Notes under the pieces: generated by a model
Told to the model about the DNA's origin: nothing
What the model saw: only the letters and a program-made list of their open reading frames with translations
The model's database searches: none
Part shown: positions 43,633 to 50,816 of the stretch, piece after piece
Numbering within the stretch: position 1 is the stretch's first letter
Layout of the letters: every line of letters starts with the position of its first letter
NCBI GenBank assembly: GCA_040753915.1
Contig: JBFMDN010000003.1
Coordinates: forward strand, 85,235 to 149,234
DNA: 64,000 nt
Direction: 5' to 3'
DNA from: JBFMDN01 sp040753915
GTDB taxonomy: Bacteria; Desulfobacterota; Desulfomonilia; Desulfomonilales; Desulfomonilaceae
Position numbers and translations under genes: made by a program

Positions 43633-45609
43633 ATGAGGCTTAGCCGATTATTGGCTCCGGTCACGATACTGACTCTTGCGATTTTTGCAGTGGTTTGGGT
43701 TTTCTCTGCCGTGCCGGACGCTTCTGCGAAATCCGGGCGAGGCTTCGGCGGGGGAGGCTCCTATTCTCGGGGGTTCACATACACCAAGAGCTCCCCCTGG
43801 TCCGGCCAGACGCACAAGACCTGGGACAGGAGGGGTGGGGGCATATTTGGATCCGGGCCCGGATCGTCGTCAGGTTATGCAAAGCCGTCACTTGGGGGAA
43901 GCGCTCCTGCGACCGGATACTCCAAACCACCCGTCGTTTCCGACCCCAGCTCGTCAGGGTACTCAAAACTTTCTCTCCAAAAGCAGGGCACCAGCCCAGG
44001 TGAGTCGAAGCCGTCGCCGGTACCAGGTCAAACCTCTAGCGGTTACTCCAAGCCTTCGCTGGGAACTGCGGCGCCTCCGGGGGCCAGCTCCCCGACGGAG
44101 CCAGGCAATCGGTCTTCAGGCTATACGAAGCCTTCGCTGCAATCGAGCTCTTCCCGATCCGAGCCTGTTAAGGAGAAAGCCGGGTCAAGTGGCTACTCCA
44201 AACCAACAGCAGGCCCTGCCTCACAGCAGAAAGTCACGGCTGGCACGGGCTTCAGTCCAGAAGCATTGAGCCAGGAGAGAAAGAAGAGGGCTCAAGAGTC
44301 CCTCCTTCGATACAAGTCTGAAAACTCCCGGTTCCAGAAGCCGCCTCCAAAATTGGAGTCGGGAATGTACGAGTCCAATCCTCTGTATGACAAGGCCAAA
44401 GTGTATTCGGGATTCGACTACGGCAGTCATTACGATCGCCGGGATTCATATTACCGAAGCACGGGGTATCAGCCCCCGTCGTACGCTTACAATTTGGCCC
44501 CGCGATTCGGGGTTTTCGATACCCTTTTCCTGTTCTGGATGCTCAACCACATGTCCAACCGGAATGTGGCGGCCGCTGCATACAATTACTCCGAAGACCC
44601 TGGATTCAAGAAGTGGCGTCAAGAAGTGGAGGGTCTTGCCAAGGACAATCCCGAGCTCAAGGCTAAGCTCGACGAGATGGACAAGCAGATCAAGTCCTTC
44701 CAGGGGAGTCCCAAGGACCCCGGATACCTGCCGGACGGGGTTCCTCCCGAGGTGGCACTGGCCCCTGACGTATTGGCAACCAAGAAGCCAGAGCGTCCTC
44801 CTCTGCGATTCGCCACTGGCCGGCCGGGAGGATGGTACGAGAAGTACGGCGCCCTGCTCAAGAGGGAGGGCTCCGGACTGGACGTGAGCCTGATTCCCAC
44901 GGACGGATCGAAAGAAAATTTGAAGCTACTGGTAGGGGGCAAAGCGGATGCTGCCGTTGTCCAGTCGGACGCTCTTGCGATCTTGCACACGATGCTGCCA
45001 GGCTCGAAGCTGATCTCGGAACAGGCCACCTTGTACCCCGAGCCTGTCCATCTCATTGCCAACAGGTCAAGCAGCGTCCAGTCCATTCGGGATATTGACG
45101 CGAAGCGAAACGTCCTGTACGCGGGACCCGAGGATTCGGGTACGTCTTTGACTTGGCAGGCCTTTTGCGAGTACGACCCGCGGTTGCGGAACATACCGGT
45201 TCGTCATGCGGATTACTCGGCAGCCCTTGCGGAGGTGGAAAGCAATCCCAGGGCGCTCATGCTCTTTGTGGGAGGCCTCAACAGCGATTTTCTGAAGAAG
45301 GCCGAAGTTGAGGCCGAAAAATCCGGTAATCTGCGGCTTGTAACAGTGGACGATCAACGGTTCCGGACCAAGCGAGACAAGCATGGCAACCCGTTGTACA
45401 GGCTTGTCACTATCGATAGTAAGGTCTATCCTGCTCTGCAGAAAGGCTGGATCTTCAGCGGCGACGTAAAGACCATGGGGGTACAGGCGGTACTGGTGCT
45501 GCGCACGGCTTGGGCCGAGAAATACGGCCCCGAGGCCATGGACGCGCTGTCCCAGGCTGTAGCGAAGACTCTGCCGGAAATCCGAAAAATGGTGAATGCG
45601 GATAAGTAG
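43633..45609 (+). CDS. Exported protein with SGYxKPS tandem repeats and TAXI-type binding domain
   Basis: This 658-residue protein has a signal peptide (MRLSRLLAPVTILTLAIFAV, cut near DASAKS), a Gly/Ser-rich region, about seven degenerate copies of SGY(S/T/A)KPS in residues about 78-195, a Tyr-rich segment with one hydrophobic stretch (about 295-310), a short helical part (about 325-360) and a C-terminal TAXI-family solute-binding domain (RFATGRPGGWYEKYGALLKR, then GGKADAAVVQSDA, FVGGLNSDF). TAXI domains normally bind organic acids or glutamate for TRAP transporters, but no TRAP permease is adjacent, and it is followed by DUF2491 and PspA-like genes. The start is ATG with GGAGGTG upstream. 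Confidence 0.8.
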   Translation: MRLSRLLAPVTILTLAIFAVVWVFSAVPDASAKSGRGFGGGGSYSRGFTYTKSSPWSGQTHKTWDRRGGGIFGSGPGSSSGYAKPSLGGSAPATGYSKPPVVSDPSSSGYSKLSLQKQGTSPGESKPSPVPGQTSSGYSKPSLGTAAPPGASSPTEPGNRSSGYTKPSLQSSSSRSEPVKEKAGSSGYSKPTAGPASQQKVTAGTGFSPEALSQERKKRAQESLLRYKSENSRFQKPPPKLESGMYESNPLYDKAKVYSGFDYGSHYDRRDSYYRSTGYQPPSYAYNLAPRFGVFDTLFLFWMLNHMSNRNVAAAAYNYSEDPGFKKWRQEVEGLAKDNPELKAKLDEMDKQIKSFQGSPKDPGYLPDGVPPEVALAPDVLATKKPERPPLRFATGRPGGWYEKYGALLKREGSGLDVSLIPTDGSKENLKLLVGGKADAAVVQSDALAILHTMLPGSKLISEQATLYPEPVHLIANRSSSVQSIRDIDAKRNVLYAGPEDSGTSLTWQAFCEYDPRLRNIPVRHADYSAALAEVESNPRALMLFVGGLNSDFLKKAEVEAEKSGNLRLVTVDDQRFRTKRDKHGNPLYRLVTIDSKVYPALQKGWIFSGDVKTMGVQAVLVLRTAWAEKYGPEAMDALSQAVAKTLPEIRKMVNADK

Positions 45610-45685
45610 TGCCTGAGCTGAGCATTTCAGACCGCGTGCATTGAGAGACGCTGCTCAATCATGGCCGGTTAGGGAAGGAGACTGT

Positions 45686-46414
45686 ATGGCAGACACATGG
45701 AGCCTGATCAAACGCATAGGACTCAAAAAGATTGACCGGATGAAAGACGCTGTAGCGGAAAAGCGCATGCAACGCGTCGACACGGATCTCCCGCTGGGAC
45801 TACGTATCAACGGGTTGGTCGATATATCTGAGGTGGACTTCGTGCTCGGAGGAAGCGACCTCAAAATCAAATCGCCCGGAACCGGATGCACTGTGACCGC
45901 GATGGGGGTGTTTTCGCTCGGGCGCTCGGAAGTGAAGAGATTCTACTTGGATTCCACCAATGGTGTGTACCTCTTGCAGGTAGTCCTGGATCAAAACAGG
46001 AATGTTGAGGAATGCAAGCTTTTTATGCCGTACGATGAGGTTTGCCCGGACGATTGGGGATTCTGGCTTGCGGATGCGGACGGATACATCGGATTGAGCG
46101 TGTTTCAGCTTAAGGACGGCACGCAGTACTTCCGTGTCTGGGAAGATCCGGATTCTATGACGGTCGTCGAAGAGGACGATCAAGGAAACCGTTTGACGAG
46201 AATTCCGCCTCTGGAATTCATGGAAACGATCTACCTCGACAGGTACGGCCAATCCACAGAGACAGTCAAGTATGACACTATGCTCTACGGTCGCCATGTG
46301 AACGCCACCGTGGACGAGTTCCTTCTGGTGTCTGCAGTGAATGCCAAGGACGGCGCATCAGTGCAGATCATGGTTGGTATCGAACTGCAACCAGTTTCGA
46401 TAAAAGCAATTTGA
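45686..46414 (+). CDS. DUF2491-family protein (YjfK-like)
   Basis: This 242-residue protein matches DUF2491 (YjfK of Escherichia coli): LPLGLRINGLVDISEVDFVL near the N-terminus, EVKRFYLDSTNGVYLLQVV, then ELKLF-like segment ECKLFMPYDE, and YFRVWEDPDS. No signal or membrane segment. In the E. coli yjf cluster this family is encoded next to the PspA-like yjfJ, and here the same neighbour follows, which supports the assignment. Function is unknown, with a link to envelope stress suggested only by the neighbour. GGAG ribosome-binding site before ATG at 45686. Confidence 0.85.
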   Translation: MADTWSLIKRIGLKKIDRMKDAVAEKRMQRVDTDLPLGLRINGLVDISEVDFVLGGSDLKIKSPGTGCTVTAMGVFSLGRSEVKRFYLDSTNGVYLLQVVLDQNRNVEECKLFMPYDEVCPDDWGFWLADADGYIGLSVFQLKDGTQYFRVWEDPDSMTVVEEDDQGNRLTRIPPLEFMETIYLDRYGQSTETVKYDTMLYGRHVNATVDEFLLVSAVNAKDGASVQIMVGIELQPVSIKAI

Positions 46415-46437
46415 CGAATGGTCAGGGAGGACTACGT

Positions 46438-47223
46438 ATGGGAGGAATTTTCGGATTCCTGAAGCGCTTTGGTAACAACAAGCTCGGTCAATTGGGAGAG
46501 AGCGTCACGCAAAAGATCGTATCCTGGGATCCCGAGACAGCATCCCAGGCTGAGATGGAAGAGATGATCTCAGAGCTGGACAGGATCACGGTCGAGGCCG
46601 GCAAGGCCAAAGCGGCCTATGAGAAAGAAAAGGCCGAAGCGGATGCCGCTCAGAAGAACTACGACCGGTACATTGCAGCGGCTGAGCTCCTGAGCAAGCA
46701 GATTGACGAAGCGAACGCGGCAGGGAACAGTGCCAAAGCACAAGAGCTCGGGGCCAGTCTCGAGAAGCTCCTGGACGAGTTGGAAAAGCTTCGCCCCGAA
46801 CTGGAGCGAGAAATCTCGGAAGCCGAGGACGCCCAAACGTATTACAATGAGCTCAAGGAGCTGGCAGAGGTGACCGCTCAGAAGGTGAGATCTGCCAGGG
46901 AGCAACTGGAAGCTGCCAAGCGTGAAATGAGGCGAGCCGAGCTCGAACGGGACAAAGCGAAGGCCCGCGCAGAGCGAGCAGAACAGGTTGCAGGTCTAAA
47001 GAAGGAAACCTCCAGCCTAGGGGTGGCTTTGGCGGCCATGAACAGGCAAGCAGAGGAAGCCCGGGCTCAGGCTGAGGCATCAGAAATGAAGACCCGCCTC
47101 CTTACACCGGAAAAGACAAAAGAAGACGAGAACATAGAAGCCGCACTCCGGACTGTCTCCGGTGAGCAGGCGCCGTCTACTGCAAGTCTTGCGGATCGCC
47201 TTGCAGCTCTCCGCAGGAAATAA
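46438..47223 (+). CDS. PspA/IM30-family coiled-coil protein (YjfJ-like)
   Basis: This 261-residue protein is almost entirely helical: a short amphipathic N-terminus (GGIFGFLKRFGNNKLGQ), then long heptad stretches rich in Glu, Lys and Ala (about 40-200) and a flexible tail with a final LADRLAALRRK helix. This fits the PspA/IM30 family, ESCRT-III-like proteins that bind stressed membranes. It follows DUF2491 by 23 nt, and a hairpin terminator lies just after. Good GGAGG ribosome-binding site before ATG at 46438. Confidence 0.82.
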   Translation: MGGIFGFLKRFGNNKLGQLGESVTQKIVSWDPETASQAEMEEMISELDRITVEAGKAKAAYEKEKAEADAAQKNYDRYIAAAELLSKQIDEANAAGNSAKAQELGASLEKLLDELEKLRPELEREISEAEDAQTYYNELKELAEVTAQKVRSAREQLEAAKREMRRAELERDKAKARAERAEQVAGLKKETSSLGVALAAMNRQAEEARAQAEASEMKTRLLTPEKTKEDENIEAALRTVSGEQAPSTASLADRLAALRRK

Positions 47224-47241
47224 GAATTCTTCTCACAACCG

Positions 47242-47269
47242 CGGGACGGGCCCTTCGGGCCTTTCCCGG
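47242..47269 (+). terminator. Hairpin terminator after the YjfJ-like gene
   Basis: GGCCC-TTC-GGGCC stem with outer CGGGA/TCCCG pairing and an interrupted T run (TTTCCC). It lies 19 nt after the stop codon and probably ends the three-gene unit. Confidence 0.6.
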
Positions 47270-47389
47270 CTCTCAAGCTCTGCCGGAGATATCATTGCGG
47301 TGACATCACCATTCGCAATGAGCGCAAACCCGCTTTGGCTGTCGGCCCATCTCAACAAAGCTCAGCGAAAACCGGAAGCTTCCGGAGAA

Positions 47390-47644
47390 TCACTGGCCCG
47401 GCGGCTGGCGCTCCAGCTTCCCGTCGTCCTTGCCCTTTTCGCACTGTCTGCAATGCTTGACGGCTCTTCCTTGCTTTAACTTGCACTCGCTTGCCGTCAT
47501 CTTCAGGCACTTGCCGGAGTAGAACCCTGGCTTGTCAAAGCAACAGAAGGTCGTCCGGTCAGTGGTCTTGGGAAACAGCTCCTTCGCACAAGCGACTGAA
47601 TAAGGCACGAACAGCACGAGCAACGCCAAGAGAAAAGGTCTCAT
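47390..47644 (-). CDS. Small secreted Cys-rich protein
   Basis: This 84-residue protein has a clear signal peptide (MRPFLLALLVLFVPYSVACA, cut after ACA) and a mature part of about 64 residues with six cysteines (FCCFDKPG, GKCLKM, SECKLK, KHCRQC) and many Lys. It may form disulfides or bind metal in the periplasm. Not recognised as a family. An in-frame ATG lies two codons upstream; no strong ribosome-binding site is visible. Confidence 0.55.
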   Translation of the reverse strand: MRPFLLALLVLFVPYSVACAKELFPKTTDRTTFCCFDKPGFYSGKCLKMTASECKLKQGRAVKHCRQCEKGKDDGKLERQPPGQ

Positions 47645-48045
47645 CGTCAACCATCCATCTGTAGGTATTCAAAGACCCCGCGGCAATGTTCACCTTCGTT
47701 ACTATAGCCCTGCAACCGTGTTCGGAGCAATGGAAATTCCAGGAGGGAGGTTCTGGGAACACGTCCTATCCTCCCATGGCGGAACCAAAAAAGGAGCTAT
47801 ATCAACGACCAGAAGTTCTGTCTGCTTCCATGTGTCGAGAAGACTTGCGGGAGCATTGCAGAACGGTGGAACGGCGCCTCGCCCGTCGTTGTCGAACGGG
47901 AGAAACGGACATTGTCACTGATAACCGCTACAATCTCCGGAAGGTGAAAATTATTTATCAAGAGGCTCATTTCTCGTGGACAACAAGTCTTACTTGTGAG
48001 ATGTGACCTGCAACACCAATTCTTACCGGAGACGCGAATCGATCG
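47645..48045. other. 401-nt gap, nothing recognised
   Basis: Divergent region between the small Cys-rich gene (minus) and the methyltransferase/ATP-grasp gene (plus). No promoter pair, hairpin or short gene was convincing. Confidence 0.5.
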
Positions 48046-50001
48046 ATGAGCAAGAAAGCCGCCAGTGTCCCACTTGTGCCTAGGGGCAGAAAGCAACAGG
48101 TCCGAAACCGGACGCTTGGTCCTGTGAGGAACCTCGAAGAGCACGTGCCGCCCGATTGGTGGCATAGGATCTTTAACGGACTCTACCTGAAGACCGACGG
48201 AGATGTCGTGGAAGACTGTCGGGTGACAGCGGCCGAGGTCGACGTGGTGACGGACGTCCTCAAGCTCTCCTTCCAGGACAGAATCCTCGATCTCTGTGCA
48301 GGTCAAGGACGTCACAGCCTGGAGCTGGCTCGACGGGGGTTCCGAAACGTCGAGGCGTTGGATCGTTCCCATTACCTTATTCAGAGAGCCAAGGAACGAG
48401 CCAAGCTCGAAAGACTCCCCATCAGGTTTCGTGAAGGCGATGCCAGGAAGCTTCCCTTCAGGCCTGACGACTTCGACGCTGTGCTGATCCTGGGCAACAG
48501 CTTCGGGTACTTCCCCACTGTCCACGATGATCTCCGAGTGCTCAAGGAAGTTCGGCGAGTACTGAAGCCGTGGGGTAAGCTTCTCATTGACTTGGCAGAC
48601 GGTGACTATCTCAAGAGCAATTTCCAGAAAAGGTCGTGGGAATGGATCGATAAGAACCTCTTTGTTTGCAGAGAGAGATCCCTCTCTTCGGATGGAGATC
48701 GCCTTGTTTCGCGAGAGGTGATCACTCACGTGACCAAGGGAGTGATAGCAGACCAGTTTTATGCCGAACGGCTTTACCCGGGTGACAGCATCGCGCGCCT
48801 GCTCGATGAGGCGGGCTTCAGCGACATAGCTTTCCCCACGCAGATCTCCCCGGATTCTCGTCGCGCCCAAGATCTGGGTATGATGGAGCGGAGGATCATA
48901 GTAACCGCGCAGGTGAAGAAACAGTGGACCCCTGTGAAGCATCGAGGCGGGAAAGCGGTCAAGCACGTGGTGGTCCTGCTCGGGGATCCAGAAAAGCCGG
49001 ACCCTCTCAAGCCACTGTGTGTTTTCGACGACGACGATTTCTTTACCATTGACAAGATGAAATCGGCATTCCGCGACCTCCCGGGGTATAAATTCACGTA
49101 CTTGACCAACCACGACTCCCTCATCAAGGATTTGCTCAAGCTCTCCGGGAAGATCGATCTCGTGGTGAATCTTTGCGATGAAGGGTTCCTCAACGATCCA
49201 AGGCAGGAGCTCCATGTGCCGGCTCTGCTCGAGACCATGGGGATCCCTTACACCGGCGCGGGACCACAATGCCTCGCGTTCTGCTACGATAAGTCCCTGG
49301 TGCGGGGAATCGCGAAGGAAATGTGCATACCAGTGCCGGAGGCGTTTTTCATTAAGCCCGAAGATACTACGTACGAGGTGCCATTCGACTTCCCCGTGAT
49401 CATCAAGCCTAACTTCGGTGACTCGAGCTTCGGCATAACCGCAAACAGTGTCGCGCACGACGCTGAAGGCCTGATCAATGCAATACAGGAAATCCGGCGC
49501 AATCTGGGGTATGAAAAGCCCATTCTCGTGGAAAAGCTCCTCACGGGAAAGGATCTTACCGTGGGGATCATAGGAAACCCTCCCAGCTCCTACACCGTGC
49601 TCCCGATGACGGAGGAGGATTACTCGGCACTCCCTCCTCACCTTCCCAGAATATGCGGGTACGAAGCAAAATGGTGTCCTGAGTCCCCCTACTGGAACGT
49701 GAAGTCGGTACAGGCCCATCTTCCTCCTCAGACCGAGAAAAAGCTGATCGAATGGTGCACCATTCTCTGGGAACGTCTCGAATGCCGTGATTACACCCGG
49801 TTCGATTGGCGACTGGACGAAGAGGGGAGCCCGTACCTCCTCGAGGTGAACCCAAACCCGGGGTGGTGCTGGGACGGCCACTTGGCGAAAATGGCCGCAT
49901 ACGCCGGCATCTCTTACTCTGATATGCTCGAGTTCATTTTGCGGTCTGCGGAGGAGCGCCTCAATATGGATGCTTCCGACGACAAGACCGTCTTCGGGTA
50001 A
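48046..50001 (+). CDS. Class I methyltransferase fused to D-Ala-D-Ala-ligase-like ATP-grasp enzyme
   Basis: This 651-residue protein has a SAM-dependent methyltransferase domain (residues about 60-285; motif I ILDLCAGQGRHSLELA, DFDAVLILGNSFGYFP) and an ATP-grasp ligase domain (about 305-635) like D-alanine-D-alanine ligase: VVNLCDEGFLNDPRQELHVPA, GIPYTGAGPQCLAFCYDK, PVIIKPNFGDSSFGI and LEVNPNPGWCWDGH (metal-binding Glu and Asn). The fusion suggests an enzyme that methylates and ligates the same small molecule or peptide. A truncated or frameshifted join is ruled out by a single open frame. Weak ribosome-binding site (GGAGA about 13 nt before ATG). Confidence 0.87.
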   Translation: MSKKAASVPLVPRGRKQQVRNRTLGPVRNLEEHVPPDWWHRIFNGLYLKTDGDVVEDCRVTAAEVDVVTDVLKLSFQDRILDLCAGQGRHSLELARRGFRNVEALDRSHYLIQRAKERAKLERLPIRFREGDARKLPFRPDDFDAVLILGNSFGYFPTVHDDLRVLKEVRRVLKPWGKLLIDLADGDYLKSNFQKRSWEWIDKNLFVCRERSLSSDGDRLVSREVITHVTKGVIADQFYAERLYPGDSIARLLDEAGFSDIAFPTQISPDSRRAQDLGMMERRIIVTAQVKKQWTPVKHRGGKAVKHVVVLLGDPEKPDPLKPLCVFDDDDFFTIDKMKSAFRDLPGYKFTYLTNHDSLIKDLLKLSGKIDLVVNLCDEGFLNDPRQELHVPALLETMGIPYTGAGPQCLAFCYDKSLVRGIAKEMCIPVPEAFFIKPEDTTYEVPFDFPVIIKPNFGDSSFGITANSVAHDAEGLINAIQEIRRNLGYEKPILVEKLLTGKDLTVGIIGNPPSSYTVLPMTEEDYSALPPHLPRICGYEAKWCPESPYWNVKSVQAHLPPQTEKKLIEWCTILWERLECRDYTRFDWRLDEEGSPYLLEVNPNPGWCWDGHLAKMAAYAGISYSDMLEFILRSAEERLNMDASDDKTVFG

Positions 50002-50101
50002 GAGGACGATTTCACGAATACGGCGACGTATTCACGGCCACGCGGCTGACCCGATGGCGGTGGCAAGCGTCGCGAACGGCGACGAGGGCCATATTGAGGC
50101 G

Positions 50102-50124
50102 AGGGCGGGTTTGAAACCCGCCCT
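50102..50124. repeat. Palindromic repeat, related to that at 21539
   Basis: AGGGCGGGTTT and AAACCCGCCCT flank a single G, so the effective hairpin is AGGGCGGG/CCCGCCCT with loop TTTGAAA. Core sequence matches the 21539 repeat. Confidence 0.75.
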
Positions 50125-50154
50125 TATGGGCGATCTCTTGCCAGAAGCTCCCGT

Positions 50155-50181
50155 AGCGCCGGCGTCTCGCCGGTGCTTTTA
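50155..50181 (+). terminator. Hairpin with T run; candidate terminator of the methyltransferase/ATP-grasp gene
   Basis: AGCGCCGGCG pairs with CGCCGGTGCT (one G-U) around TCT and is followed by TTTT. It lies 153 nt after the stop. The hairpin also looks like a dispersed intergenic repeat, so a terminator role is one of two readings. Confidence 0.45.
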
Positions 50182-50269
50182 TCTTGGCAGAGGATTTCAT
50201 AATTTCGGTCACCTATTCTGCCGCAACTCAGTTGGGGATTTGCGCCCTGAAGGAGCGCACCTACAGTAG

Positions 50270-50289
50270 CCACAGGTTTCAACCTGTGG
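50270..50289. repeat. Palindromic repeat
   Basis: CCACAGGTT and AACCTGTGG form a 9-bp stem with a TC loop (or 7 bp with TTTCAA). It follows a GCGC-bounded stem element (GCGCCCTGAAGGAGCGC near 50242). Confidence 0.65.
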
Positions 50290-50330
50290 TTCGGCTTATG
50301 AAATCCTGTACTTAGGCTCGCCTTGAAGAG

Positions 50331-50360
50331 AGGGCAGGTTTGACGCCCGCGCCGGCGCAT
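50331..50360. repeat. Diverged copy of the AGGGCGGGTTT repeat
   Basis: AGGGCAGGTTTGACGCCCGC keeps the left arm and layout of the 50102 unit with substitutions in the right arm. Confidence 0.4.
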
Positions 50361-50573
50361 ATTCTCAGGTTTGAACCACTTCCCTATCGCGATCCGTCGA
50401 TCGATCATCTGAGCACGCGGGCCGGTGGCGCATGACGAGTCATAGTCGTGTGGGGCCCGCTGACAAAATCAACACTTACAGCGACGACACGTGAAAATCG
50501 GTTGCGCGTGTTCGGTCTCGTCCTGTAAACTCATCCTATCCAAATTTCCCAACCAGGCAACTTCGGCAGGCCA

Positions 50574-50816
50574 ATGGGCGGAGCGAGGGGATTCTTCAGC
50601 AGCCTTGAATTTCAATCGGTCGCGTCGTGTACATTCTTGTTTCTCTACATTTGGCCCCTGCTGTCCTCCTTCGGTGAAGGTGACCCAGAAGTACTCTACC
50701 AATATTTTTACATTGTCTTTGCTCTTCATCTCTCCTCTCTGCTAGCCCTGAGCTTGAGCCTGGGGACCAGGGCCGAGAAAGAGAACGGAGCTGACCCGGG
50801 GAGTGATCGCGTATGA
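50574..50816 (+). CDS. Small two-helix membrane protein, partner of the symporter-type kinase
   Basis: This 80-residue protein has two hydrophobic segments, about residues 18-35 (TFLFLYIWPLLSSFG) and 41-65 (YQYFYIVFALHLSSLLALSLS), and a charged tail. The pattern (NWP-like Trp-Pro turn then a YxYFxxxxAL helix) resembles the short membrane subunits encoded before sodium/solute symporters. Its stop overlaps the start of the 50813 gene as ATGA, so the two are coupled and should be made together. The start ATG has only a weak ribosome-binding site (AGG); the first 15 residues are uncertain. Confidence 0.65.
   Translation: MGGARGFFSSLEFQSVASCTFLFLYIWPLLSSFGEGDPEVLYQYFYIVFALHLSSLLALSLSLGTRAEKENGADPGSDRV

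Larger units (their letters stand above)
50002..50573. other. 572-nt gap rich in palindromic repeats
   Basis: Contains at least four palindromic repeat units, listed separately (50102-50124, 50155-50181, 50270-50289, 50331-50360). No gene is seen apart from the small frame beginning at 50574. Confidence 0.6.

Noticed and set aside
47797..49881. 694-codon open frame on the minus strand opposite the methyltransferase/ATP-grasp gene
   Set aside because: It overlaps completely a plus-strand gene with clear SAM and ATP-grasp motifs, and its translation shows no domain or signal. Long antisense frames are common where codon third positions are GC-rich.
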